A stretch of DNA of 64,000 nucleotides from Mycteria americana (Eukaryota; Chordata; Aves; Ciconiiformes; Ciconiidae), in the NCBI RefSeq assembly GCF_035582795.1, contig NC_134366.1, forward strand, positions 113,202,256 to 113,266,255, written 5' to 3'. Under the pieces are notes generated by a model that ran no database searches, was not told where the DNA came from, and saw nothing but the letters and a program-made list of their open reading frames with translations. Shown one piece after another: positions 50,901 through 63,239 of this stretch (positions are counted from its first letter, which is position 1; each line of letters starts with the position of its first letter). Made by a program: the position numbers and the translations under genes.

Positions 50901-53900
50901 TACTTCTGGCTTCTTGAATTGACTCAGATTTTCAAGTTAAATGATGAAATTGAAATTTCATGTTGGTGAAACAAGTATTAGTAGTAAAAATGTAACAGTA
51001 AAACAATTAAAACTAAACATTTCTTCAGGAAATGATAAGAAATTAAAGCATAATTATTTGTTTGATTTCAGAATCAGACATTAGTAATGTTTAATGACTA
51101 ACACCCTTTATCCCAATAATGTACATAAAACTACAATGGTGGTTATGTATAATATTTCTCCAAATCACCCTGTTTCTCAGTGGGAAAAAAACCTAATTTC
51201 AGAGATAAACAAGCTATTCTCAATAATTTCCATGGAATGTATCTACCACTCTTCTAGAAGGAAGAAACTGTTGTATTATCTGTGCCAGTTCAATGATCCC
51301 ACTTCACAGCATAAGCTATGAGAACTGAGAAAAGCATTGAGGAAAGAAAAAGGTTATCTCAGAAATCCATTATAAAAAAAAAAAAAACACAAAAATTTTA
51401 ACATGTTCAGGTTTTCATGGACATGGTCTGTATAATAAACATAGTCACAGGTATCTGGAACTACTCACATTGTTTTATGAAGCCTTCACCTTGACACATG
51501 GTCTTGAGAAGGACTGAGAGATTTTTGTAATATTTAAAGTACTTCCTGTACCAACACTATACTCATAGTTGGTGAGAATTCAGGGCACTTATCTGCTTTC
51601 CCAGCAGTCACACCTTCAGCTTGCATGAACTGTTACAATCATATCAGTATCAGTGCTGACTCCTACTTAGGGACTTAGACCTTCCAGAGGCCTAAGTAAA
51701 TGTATACCCCCTACAATATTGAGGAAGTAGTAATCCACATCTGAAAGGCAGACCGACTGATTTAGGGCAATTTAAATGTTAGACTGGTTCAGAGGCAGGA
51801 CCCAATTACATTTTGTCCCAAAATGTGTGTGCCATCTCTTGCATCCCTGCTGGTGATCTAGTCTTTGAACACTGACCTGAGCCCCAGAACTGCAGCAGCG
51901 AGACAAAAAATGCAAAACAGAGATTTGGGTCATGGTTCCTAATATCAGTGAGGCACAGACACATTGTTCGATCACACAGACTGAATCTAGATCATGAGCT
52001 TGTTTATGCTGAATAAGTGAGAACATACAATACCTGATTTGATATAAAGTTCAAGTGATATCTAATTTGGCATGAAGTTTGCCTTCACAAAGCTACCTGT
52101 CAAAATATTTTGAACAAATTTGAACTGTTTTAATGAGTTTGTGTCTTTTCAGCATTCTGAATCACATAGCCGTGGCATTCCTTATCAACAGCAGGCACTT
52201 TCAAACTGGATTTATTGTTTTGTCAAATCCCAGTCCTATTCCATGCATCAAGAGGATCATAAGCAAACAAGGCAACATTTTAATCAGGACACTGCTACCA
52301 CTTATAATAATTTATATCTCTAAGTTGTGCATCAAAATCCATGCAGGGATTCTTCCCGTATTAAAAATAAGCAAGCAAAAAAGCCAACCACAAATATCCT
52401 TCATTAAATTAGCACTTGAAGATATGAAGTCTTTCAACTTAACAATGGTTATTAATATGATTGAACGTAGACTGCTAGGTAGGCTTTCTTCTTGCTCCTT
52501 CACTTCATTTTCAGTGTACCAATGGTCATAGTGAATATGAAAGACCTGAATTGCTTACCACCTTATAGAAAACTCTCGTCAAAGGCATCTGCATTTCAGT
52601 CTAATGGTGCAATATTGCGATAACCATAATTCTTTCATTGTGACCATCCAGATCAGAAAATGGGGTTTTTTTTTGTCTTTGTGCCTGAAGTGCTTGTCCT
52701 TAGGAAAGAGGCTTCCAGCTATCATGTGGCAGTAAATGTGTCTATTACGCTTTCCACAGACACTACTTACCAGCGGTATCGTTTTGCACATAGCCATAAT
52801 GCCAACATAAAAAATTTAAGTCATAATTTGGCATACAAAACAAACAAAACACAAATCCATCTGCTAAGCAAAGGAAACTTTAGGATGAACAGAATGAGTT
52901 TCAAATGAAAAATATTTTTAGCACATTAAAATGGTAAATATTAACCATTGCATTTATGATAGCAGATAGTACAAGTACAGAATAATAACATATAAAGGAC
53001 ACCTAACTGTGGTGAAATAAACATTTCTGATATATTATGTAGGGTAAGAATAGAAATATGAATCTCTTTAGCAAACATGCTTGGAGGTCTCTTTGGCAGA
53101 GCTATGCTGATCTATAACAGATTGGGATCTGGCACTCATTTTGTTCTGCCACATAATCAGGAATACTGGACCTAATTGTCAGCAACTATTTGCATATCAT
53201 AGACATTTGAATAATAGGGAATAAATGCACTTATGATCTATGAGAAATGAAAAAAATGTTACACAGAAAAGAAGTGAGAAAAGATTTTAACAGGAACATA
53301 ATGTACATTGGGCAACTCATAAAAGACAAATGTCTGACACAGAAGGTCTAAGGAGATTTACAATATACTGTACCTGGCTATGTATTTTACATCTGTGAAG
53401 TCTGATAAAAATATCTAAAAAATATGATAGATAACATGGCTTCCTGTTTAACTCCAATTTGCACCAAATGGTGTTTTTGTTCTAACACACACTTCTGTGA
53501 GGAAAAGACACCTGGATGTGAGCTGGATTCAAGTTTGCAGCTATTTAGAACTGAATTTATGGTTTACAAGACATATAATGTACATATTCAAGATCTGGCA
53601 CATCTTCATATATTTTAGCTATACAGTTTAGAAGAGATTTCACAATGAAATAACACCTGTGTTACAACAATGCATCCAAAAGTAATGTATGATAATATAT
53701 GAAACTTTATGCTGAAATGATCATTTTATAACATGGTTTGTCTTAACATGGACATCTTATCTACAATCATATATTGCATTTTGATCTGCATAATACTTTT
53801 TTGTTTGCTTCTTCACTTTGTAGGTTTAAAAATCCTGTTAACATTTTTGTATGAGATATTTGTGGAATGATTGATATACTCACATCCATGAGTTTTGTAT

Positions 53901-56900
53901 TCAGTTTCTGTTAGTAAAACTCCAGACAAAAAAACCCACCTGTAACTATCTGGAAAAACTTCATTCTTATAAGTACATTTGTGTAAGCAAAATACATAGA
54001 AATATTTCAATTTAAAAAAAAAATGCTATGAACTAACTCTGAATAATTTTCTCCTAGGAAAAAATCTCTTGATGGGTTAATGGCTTTCAAATTTCAAGCA
54101 GTATGTACTAAAGTTGTACATACACTCTAGAATCATGGTCAAAGAACAGTGCTTGGCTGTTGAATGAGAGATGCTACAATAATTGTCAGATTGCAATGAT
54201 TCTTTCCCAGGCAGGTGAAAACTGCAAATGCCATGCCAACAGTCAGACAGTGAGTCATACTTCCTCTAAGGGTAAGGTAATTTACTCCTCTGAGGTCAGC
54301 AAAAACAGGCTTCAAAGCTAATTCTGTCTATCACGTCTGGATAAAAAAATACTTTCAAGCAGCAACTCACAGAGTTTGGCTTTAGACCTCCTACTGACTA
54401 AGGGCTGTTTTCAGGGAGATAAGGGCATCATCACTCCCCTACTGTTGAGGCTGACTATTGCTTTACTGACAGTGTAATGGTATGGACCCATTCTCTAGTT
54501 ATTAACCTATACTGCAACAGGATGTGTGTTGGGACAATTTCATGCTATGTGATGGTACTGAGAAGGTTTTGTTAAACCTTTTCTACAGTTGCAATGATAT
54601 TCTCAGGTGGTTTTTTTTTTTTTGTCTAATGACATCAATGTAAAAAAATAAGAAAAAGAAATCTCTTTCATATAGATGACTTTTAAGCCCAAAGCAAACG
54701 TGCAGATATTTTATAATATAAAATGCATCTACATTACCATGTAAAAATCCAACAGAGATCCATGACTATCAGAATAAAGATTAACTTCAGTGAAACAGGC
54801 TTTACATAATGACATGGGCCACTGAAGAAATGCTCAGAAGTGGGGCTCCTGTTTATGCTACAGTGATCTGTGGACATGAGTTATAGGGAAAGGTTTTCAT
54901 CTTGTCTAGGTCAGCAAAATTTGTTTGACTTGCAACAGCTGAGGACCAATGCCTCGACGACAAATTGACTTCTCTTTCTTGCTGGTTATGAAGGTTTTCT
55001 TTTGTGTCTTGCATTGTTTTGAACATTTAAATAAGCAAAATGAGTAAGTATCTTATATTCATAGCAGTGATATTATTCAAATTTTCTGCACATTTTCCCT
55101 TTTCATAGTAGTTATGCACTAGCATAATGTCATTCATGTCCCTGGCAACATTCCTGAATTACTGCAGCATAAGCAAAAAACAGTCACACCTTGAAGATAA
55201 CAGCTTAAATTGTCCCCCTCTTTGGTATTTTATTACACAATAAACACCACTGCGAAATTTATGGCTCATTCCTACAGTTTGATACAAGGTTTGAAGTACA
55301 ACTAAGGTAATAAGAATACGTGAAGAGGCATTTTGAGCCTTTCTTTATATTTCTTCAGTCCTAAGACACCTTGGTGCTGGTCCAATCCACGAGCATAAGA
55401 TGGAGCAGTTCTTTGCTTTGAAATTCTGGCCAGCAAATCAGGAAATAGTACAAAATTATAAAGAAGCTCAATAAAAATCCCTTTCCCTCATTCTTACACT
55501 AGATGAACAGAAGATCTAGAAGTTTGAAGAATTTTGCAGCCACAGGCATTGAGAAGAGACCTTCTCATAGGTATCTTAGAGAGTCAAAGATGTTACTAGT
55601 ACATACAAACCAGTATATATTATGACTGAAAAATCACACACTGGTACAGATAATGTTCAGTATCTGCTGTCCCCGGCCCTGTGTCCCCCTTCCTCCCCCA
55701 CCCCTCATTTGTTTGTTAAAAATGGGTTGTCTTAGTTAGTATATAGTGACAGTTAGGAGAAAAACAAGACTCTTCACAGAGTCATGGAAAAGCACTACAA
55801 CAGATTGACACTTAAACCAAAATGCACATACTTGATCAGAGGAAAGTGTTTCTATAAGAGGCATGAAAGGGAAGAAAACCTGCTGAGCTATTTCTCAGAA
55901 TTAAATACCTGCTCTGATGAATGGGGAATAATGAGACAGTTGACAAGAATGAATGAAATACATTTCCATTTCCTAACCCAGAACAGGTTATCTTTTCCAT
56001 CATAAAATGCCTGTGACAATAAATGCTTGGTGATGATAGGACTGTCATCTCACAAAGAGAAGCCCTGCAAACCTTCTGAGACACCCTGGAACTGTATAAC
56101 AGCAATAATGGATAAAAACAAGTGACCAAAGTCTGTCAACAATCAATCATTTAAATTGATGCTACATTTATAACAATTACAACGAGAAAAGGCTTTTTAA
56201 AATTAAAATTGAAGCTTCAACACTTATGTAAACAGGCTCTGAAGTGTACTTTCAGCAACAACATTGCTTGTGAATATTCCCAAAACCTGGGATGTCCACA
56301 TATGAAGAGAGGAGATAGAAAGCACATTTGGGTACCTGCATTCCTGGTTTGATGCTGTCAGTCCATGACCAAGAAACTAGGAAATCTGACAACTTCCATT
56401 AGACACCCTAACACAGCATGTGGAAACTTTATTAAAAAGCAACTCGTTCTTATTTTAGCAAGAAAGTAGGCAAGTGTGTGGACACAGAGGTGCTAGTCTG
56501 GCATGTGCATAATAGGTATTTAGGAAGAAAACATTCTGTTATTTTTATCTATTTATACAGATTTGTGGAAAAGTGGCAAAATGAGGTAAAAATGAAAATT
56601 TGCTTCATGCAGTTTTCACTAACTTCCATGAAAAAGAACCATACCCAGTAATGCCAATTTTACACAAGTACAGTACGGAAAAGAATAAAACCAATAGCAT
56701 TTAAATGCTTAATTAGTGAAATGCAAGAACAATGAGAAATGTTCTAAGCCAGGGGAAGAGTATTTTTCTTGGAAGCTGAAACGAAACAACTGATCAAAAT
56801 CCTCTTTTAATTATATTTCATTCAGAAAAGATAAAACTAGTGGTATAGCTGTAACTAGCTAGCCATGTGTCTTCTGTAGGTTGAAAACACACCTGTGCAC

Positions 56901-56990
56901 AATTAGCTAATTCTCAGCTAAGTATTCAATTAATAAAGTAGATGCTTTACCATGAGTGGGTGATAACAGTGATTATAAGTAAATTGCACC
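41991..56990. other. DOK6 last intron, right part
   Basis: Fifteen kb of AT-rich DNA shows no convincing exon on either strand. Poly-A-rich runs occur near 44566-44596 and 51374-51387, and a T run near 54610-54622. A C-rich patch lies near 55670-55707. No CR1 or LTR signature was noticed. Confidence 0.4.
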
Positions 56991-57430
56991 TAGTTCAGCT
57001 CATATCAAGCAGCTTTGGGAACTGCCTGTGGTGGCTATATAGGACTCAACAGAGCTTGGAGAGAAAAAAGGAGGCTCGTTACTGGCAGAGGCAGCCCCCA
57101 CCAAGGATTATCCCTAGGGACAGAGGTGGATTGGCCAAGACCCTGCTTTCTACCCTGAGTGGGGACGAAAGTACAAGGAGGATGACAGGCAGAGAGAAGA
57201 TGCATCCTTAGTTTCTCAGTCAACACACCCTGGGCAGAACAGCCCTGCCAGCACAGGGGGACAAGCTGTGCTTCCCCCCTGCAGGCTGCTGGATTTCCAT
57301 CACTTCCTTGAGCTGGGATGAGGGATGGCATTACCGCACACAGGAGGAGACAGGATGCTGCTGGGAACGCAACCACCCATGCCACGTTATGTCACACGCA
57401 CTACCAGGTCAGAGAAAACAGCTATGGCAC
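56991..57430. other. GC-rich island, unexplained
   Basis: This 0.4-kb GC-rich block lies in AT-rich DNA. It contains overlapping frames on both strands (to 57211 on +, 57035-57385 on -) with no domain I recognise, and a TATA-like GCTATATAGG at about 57032. It could be a regulatory element, a retained exon of an unknown transcript or an undated repeat. Confidence 0.2.
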
Positions 57431-59105
57431 AGTCCCTCTGCGTGTAAATTTGGCCTAGTGACAATAACATAAATATTTGAGTCATTAAAGAGAATAGTAG
57501 GGATCTTTTTATTTCATCCTCACTCTCCAATTAAGGCGTCCGCTGCTGAACAGTCCGCTGCTGAAAAGCCTCATTCCACTTAGGACCTCACCTCTACTTT
57601 CTGTAGTTAGGATAGGTATGGCTTTATGGTACACAGCTCTGCTACTCTGCACTGAATCCTCATATGGGCAGTTTTTGTTAGAGGTAGGGAAGGACAGAGC
57701 CTTTTATATTTATATTGTAAATTCCAGAGAACGCAACTCTGGTTTCTACCAAGTCCTTTCTCTCTTATCTCTCTCCCAGTCTGGTATTGCATTTTCTTTT
57801 CTTCCATATGGCTTTATAACAGAATATTTCATTTGTTCTTAAACTCAGGGCAATGAACCTTTGATTAAAATCCTTTCCCAAAAGGCATCTTCAAAGAATT
57901 TGAAGGATAAACAAGTATCCAGCAGCTAAAGAGCAAACTCACTTCTAGTATTCAAACATGGAACTGCAAGGAGTTGGCAGACTTCAGTTTTGGAAAAGAT
58001 AAAAAACTTTCACTTTGGTGAAGTCTTGTTAACTCTGCATTGGGAGGAAATTCCTATTGGTATTCACAGTGCTTACTTCTGTGAAATTTATCATAGTTTC
58101 TTACGATGTATCATTTTGATCAAATAAAAAGTTGGCAGGATATAAGCATTCACCAAGATGAAAAGGCTTTTTTGAACAAATAGAGAATGAAGGATGCTCT
58201 AAGATTTTTTTTGAACATTTCTACATTTCTTTTTTTTTCTCTACTGAATAATACTATGATTTTTTAATCAGTTCTGCACAGCTAAAATTCACTATGGAGT
58301 TATAAAGAATATGTTCTTATGGCTTGATTAAACTGAAGGTACTAGATAGGGTGTCCATTGTGCTTACATTGGCCTTACCATGAAAACAAATAGGTCTGTA
58401 CTAAAAACAGACTGTATATCATGTGCCACAAATATTGTCACCATAATATTGTTATATATTAGTAAAGTTAGATACACATAAAAGACAATCTTACAGAAAC
58501 TTAAGATTAATGTATTTGAGATCCTACGATACTCTATAACAAATATATTTAAAGCTTCATAATAACCAATAAACAGGCAGTTAGGTCAATGTTATGTCAC
58601 TTCAGACAAGCAGTTAAATATATATTTATAAGATGCCATTTTATCTCATAACCATTAGAATGTGAAGGGGGGGGTGGAACTTTTTTCCATTTAAAGTAGA
58701 ACACAATCAATTGCACTTGAATTCCTTGGGCTTGGCTTCTTTCCTCATTAGTGCTGGAAAAGCTGATTTTATTAACATCCCCCCACTCTTGCCGTTACAC
58801 GGCCTATTTTCAAAACTTACGTTGTTTCTAGATTTTAAAAGAATTTGTGAGCATGTTCTATAGAACTGTCAGTTTCAATAATTTTTGCTTTATTTAAAAA
58901 TAATTATTGAAAGAAAAAGAAGTATAAATAGTTATTGTAAATACATACTAAAGAAAATGCATCTTTTTGCCCAGTTTTTTTTTTGTTTGTTTGTTTGTTT
59001 TTTCCACAAATATGCAGGCTGCCCCTTGCCTCAAATTGTTTTAAAGAGGGTTAATGCATCCATGATTTTGACTAATAATTTGACTAGAAAATCTGGTTTG
59101 TCAGC
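57431..59105. other. Intronic DNA left of the ERV
   Basis: I see no gene here. There is a G run near 58669-58676 and a short TTTG repeat at about 58980-59000, roughly 100 bp before the proviral LTR. The five bases TCAGC at 59101-59105 would be the left copy of the proviral target duplication; its partner is beyond the window. Confidence 0.4.
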
Positions 59106-59734
59106 TGTTGTGGTTTAGCCTCAGTCAGCAACCAAGCACCATGCAGCCGCTTGCTAACCTTCCCCCCCCCCCGGTGGGATGGCAGAGAGAATCTGAAGGG
59201 CAAAAGTAAGGAAACTCATGGGTTGACGTAAGAACAGCTTAATAATTGAAATAAAATAAAATCAAATAAAATAGCAATAATAATAATAATAATAGTAGTA
59301 GTAGTAGTAGTAGTAGTAACAAAAAGGAAAACAATGAGAGAGAGAGAGAGAGAGGAACAAAACCCAATAAAAAAAACAAATGAGGCAACCGCTCACCACC
59401 TACTGACCGACACTGACCATCCAGCCAGTCCCCGAGCAGCAGTCGCTGCCCCCCGGCCAACTCCCCCCAGTTTCTATACTGAGCATGGCACCATATGGTA
59501 TGGAAGAGCCCTTTGGCCAGTTTGGGTCGGCTGTCCTGGTTGTGCTTCCTCCCAGCTTCTTGTGCACCTGGCACAGCATGGGAAGCTGAAAAGTCCTTGA
59601 CTAGTGTAAGCACTGCTCAGCAACAACTAAAACATCAGTGTGTTATCAACATTATTCTCATCCTAAATTCAAAACACAGCACTATAGCAGCTACTAGGAA
59701 GAAAATTAACTCTATCCCAGCTGAAACCAGGACA
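59106..59734 (-). repeat. ERVL-like 3' LTR
   Basis: A 629-bp LTR begins TGTCCTGGTTTCAGCTGGGA (own sense) and ends GCTAAACCACAACA at 59106. It is a relative of the solo LTR at 523-1087. The extra length comes mainly from simple-repeat growth on the + strand: a C run near 59162-59172, AAT then AGT trinucleotides at about 59276-59319, and GA dinucleotides at about 59337-59354. The TATA box has decayed to TATAGAAA and the CRE seen in the solo LTR is absent, so promoter strength is probably low. Confidence 0.95.
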
Positions 59735-60146
59735 GTATCCACCCCTTATTCTATACCATCTACATCATGCCCAGGTCCCACACTTTCCAATATATCCCAA
59801 TTAATCACTACCCCTTTCCCTGTCTTTTGATATATACACACAGATATCATTCCCTTGGTCTATGGGCCATCCCTCTAAATTGTCCGTTGAATTCATTTAG
59901 TCCATGACTTTGGGCTCCATCTGTCATAACAGTCCTTCAGGGCAGGAGAGATGGTGTGTGGTGTTGGATTCCTGCATGCTGAAGCCAGTTCTGATTCCAT
60001 CACCACTGCACTTTGCTTGGTTTCATCAAAGTTCATTCTTCATTAATCTGGATGACTCCTACTGTAATATTATTGATATGGCATATAGCAACCATAAAAG
60101 TGATGACAGACAGTATTATATAGCAATTAACATCATACCATTCAGT
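59735..60146 (-). other. Proviral spacer between pol and LTR, no env
   Basis: About 0.4 kb follows the last pol stop codon. No envelope-like frame, signal peptide or fusion region is visible on the - strand. Apart from the polypurine tract I see nothing functional. Confidence 0.7.
59737..59750 (-). other. Polypurine tract next to 3' LTR
   Basis: On the - strand, AATAAGGGGTGGAT lies 2 nt before the LTR's first TG. Retroviruses use such a purine run as plus-strand primer, always just upstream of the 3' LTR. Here it has one internal T pair but is otherwise purine. Confidence 0.65.
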
Positions 60147-61060
60147 TCATTGGCTCTTTTCACCCAAAATCAAATCCCTTTGCGGTACACATTGGACTTC
60201 CCCATCCTTTCGCATTATCCACCAGGTACACCCAGGTCCTTGAGCAAAAGCAATCCCACAGATGGGCTTGCCTTTGCCTGAGGCAGGAGTAACCCAGACT
60301 GTCTTCCCCAGCATGTTTTTTATGTGCACTACAGGGACTTTATCTCCTTCTACAGTATGTAAAAGTTGACTGGGCAGGGCCAGCTCGATTGACAGATCCC
60401 CGAGTGTTGACTAACCAGGTGGCCTTGGCTAAATGTGTATCCCAATGTTTGAACGTCCCAGCACCCATTGCTCTCAGTGTAGTCTTTAACAGTCCATTGT
60501 ATTGTTTGATTTGCCCGGAGGCTGGTGCATGATAGGGGATGTGATATACCCACTCAATGCCATGCTCTTTGGCCCAGGTGTCTATGAGGTTGTTTCAAAA
60601 ATGAGTCCCGTTGTCTGACTCAGTTCTTTGTGGGGTGCCATGTCTCCATAGGACTTGCTTTTCAAGGCCCAGGATAGTGTTCCAGGTGGTGGCATGGGGC
60701 ATGGGGTATGTTTCCAACCATCCAGTGGTTGCTTCCACCATTGTAAGCACAGAGCGCTTGCCTTGGCGGGTTTGTGGGAGTGTGATATAATCGATCTGCC
60801 AGGCCTCCCCATATTTATATTTCAGCCATTGTCCTCCATACCACAGAGGCTTTAACCGCTTGGCTTGCTTGATTCCAGTGCATGTTTCACATTCATGGAT
60901 AACCTGTGCAATAGTGTCCATGGTCAAGTCCACCCTTCGATCATGAGCCCATCTATATGTTGCATCTCTTCCTTGATGGCCTGAGGTGTCATGGGCCCAC
61001 CAAGCTATAAATAATTCACCCTCATGTTGCCAGTCCAGATTCACCTGAGCCACTTCAATC
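60147..61060 (-). pseudogene. ERVL-like integrase, inactivated
   Basis: Integrase joins viral DNA to the host chromosome. The N-terminal zinc motif is intact as H-x4-H-x28-C-x2-C (first His at 60993-60991). The catalytic core has Asp in QIDY and Asp in ESDNGTHF. An in-frame TGA (60597-60595) comes six codons after the second Asp. The third catalytic residue, expected as Glu with 35 residues between, is Lys (AAA, 60507-60505) in this copy. A frameshift near 60360 leads to the C-terminal part, which ends at TGA 60149-60147 and contains the TWWIMRKDGEV block. The copy cannot be active. Confidence 0.9.
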
Positions 61061-61577
61061 TTAGCAGCCTGATCCACCTGCTGGTTGTTTTGATGTTCCT
61101 CAGTGGCCTGACTCCTGGGTACGTGAGCATCTACGTGACGTACTTTTACAACCAGGTGCTCTACCTGGGCAGCAATATCTTGCCACAATGCTGCAGCCCA
61201 GATGGGTTTGCCTCTGCGCTGCCAGTTGCTCTGCTTCCATTGCTGTAACCACCCCCACAGGGCATTTGCCACCATCCATGAATCAGTATAGAGATAGAGC
61301 ACTGGCCATTTTTCCTGGTCAGCAATGTCTAAAGCCAACTGGATGGCCTTTACTTCTGCAAATTGGCTTGATTCACCTTCTCCTTCAGACTCTATACAGC
61401 AGCTTTCCATCTCCGATGCTTTCCCACAAGACGACAGGACCCATCAGTGAACAGGGCATATTGCTTCTCATTTTCTGGTAGTTTGTTATACAGTGGGGCT
61501 TCTTCAGCATGCGTCACCTCCTCTTCTGGTGATATTCTGAAATCTTTGCCTTCTGGCCAGTCCATGATCACTTCCAA
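61061..61577 (-). pseudogene. ERVL-like RNase H, frameshifted
   Basis: RNase H removes the RNA strand during reverse transcription. The first catalytic Asp is in LFTDGSC (61445-61443). The Glu (AEVKAIQLAL), the Asp (YTDSWMVANAL) and the HVDAH block lie in a different frame, so an indel splits the domain near 61400, just after KHRRWKAAV. The catalytic residues themselves are kept. The domain continues directly into integrase. Confidence 0.88.
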
Positions 61578-62795
61578 GATCCCTGGGCGATTGGGGTTTC
61601 CTATTCAAGCCCGTTGTGTGATCAATGTGACCCACTTACTCCACATAGCATCAGTTCCATGATGTGTAGAGGGGACCCTCCCTTTGAACATCCAGCCCAG
61701 CACCGGCAGTCAGGGTGCCAGGAGGAGCTGTGCTTCAGTACCAACCACTTCCAAAGCAGCTCAAACCCCTTCATATGCTGCCAATATCTTTTTTGCAGTT
61801 GGACTATATCAGGCCTCGGATCTTCTGTATTCCTGACTCCAAAGCCCTAAGAGTCGACCTCGAGTCTCCCCTGGTGCTTTCTGCCAGAGGCCCCAGGTAG
61901 GGCCATTCTCCCTGCCTGCGGTGTAGAGCACATTTTTTACATCTTGTCCTGCCTGGACTGGCCCAAGGGCTACTGCATGAACTATCTCCCATTTAATTTG
62001 TTCAAAGGCTTGTCGTTGCTCAGGGCCCCATTTGCAATTGTTCTTCTTCCGGGTCACTTGATAGAGAGGGCTTATGATCAGACTGTAATTTGGAATATGC
62101 ATTCTCCAAAAACCCGCAATGCCTAAGAAAGCTTGTTTCCTTTTTGCTAGTTGGTAGAGACATGGCTGTTATTTTGTTAATCACAACCATTGGGATCTGA
62201 TGACATCCATCTTGCCATTTGATTCCTAAAAAATGGATTTCCTGGATCCCTTGACCTTACTTTGTTTTATGGCAAAACTGGCCTTCAGAAGGATTTGGAC
62301 TATTTTATTCCCTTTCTCAAAAACTTCTTTTGCTGTATTGCCCCACACGATGATGTCATCAGTGTACTGCAGATGTTCCGGAGGTTCACCCTGTTCCAGT
62401 GCCGTCTGGATCAGTCAATGGCAGATGGTAGGGCTGTGTTTCCACCCCTGGAGCAGTCAATTCCAAGTGTACTGGACGCCCCTCCAAGTGAAAGCAAACT
62501 TTGGCCTGAACTCTACTGGCAAAGGAACTGAGAAGAATGCATTAGCGATATCAGTTGTAGCATACCACTTGGATGCCTTTGACTCCAGTTCATGCTGAAG
62601 TTCTAGCATGTCCAGCACAGCAGCACTCAGAGGCAGTGTGACTTCATTCAGGCCACAATAGTCCACTGTTACTCTCCACTCTCCATTAGACTTTCGCACT
62701 GGCCATGTAGGACTGTTAAAGGGTGAACGAGTCTTGCTGATCAATCCTTGGCTCTCCAGTCGAAAATTCAGCTTATGGATGGGAATAAGGGAGGC
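61578..62795 (-). pseudogene. ERVL-like reverse transcriptase, with stops
   Basis: The RT palm and connection region is seen as KTRSPFNSPTWPVRKSNGEW, DYCGLNE, then TDIANAFFSVPL with the first catalytic Asp, and the active-site box Y-T-D-D at 62366-62355. Downstream comes the thumb/connection part (VTRKKNNCKWGPEQRQAFEQ). In-frame TGA codons occur at 62459-62457 and 62417-62415, and the frame is lost near 62230 and again between 61808 and 61578. Most of these pieces lie in the same frame as gag and protease. Confidence 0.9.
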
Positions 62796-63239
62796 TCAGT
62801 TGGTACAATATTGCCGCCGGTGCACCATTGTGGTAGTGATCGGCACCCATTGTTCTTTGACTTCCAGCAACCCCACAACAGAAGGGTCCTTCGAGAGACC
62901 GGGCAAGGTGGACAGCTGTTTAATTTCCTCCGTCTCCAAGGCAGCTATACCAAAAGCCCACCGGTACCCTTTTGGGTCCTTGAAATACCCTCTCCTGAGG
63001 CAGTCTATGCCAAGGATGCACGGAGCCTCTGGGCCAGTCACAATGAGGTGCTTTTGCCACTCATTCCCAGTTAGGCTCACTTCGGCCTCCAATACAGTTA
63101 GCTGTTGGGATCCCCCCGTCACTCCAGAATTACAGATGGGTTCTGCCCCTTTATAACTTGATGGCATTAGGGTACACTGTGCACTGGTGTCTACTGGAGC
63201 CTTATACTTCTGTGGGTCTGATGTGCCAGGCCATCGAAT
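62796..63239 (-). pseudogene. ERVL-like protease, closed by a TGA
   Basis: This is a retropepsin-like domain, which would cleave the Gag-Pol precursor. The active-site triplet is D-T-S (63191-63183), followed by A-Q-C-T-L. Family members normally have D-T/S-G, so the glycine is replaced. The C-terminal I-L-G-I-D-C-L flap-end motif is present. It follows gag in the same frame after a single amber codon (63242-63240) and ends at TGA 62798-62796, at the junction with RT. Confidence 0.85.

Noticed and set aside
59735..60146. Search for env or an accessory gene between pol and LTR
   Set aside because: The space is too short, with no signal peptide or membrane segment on the coding strand.
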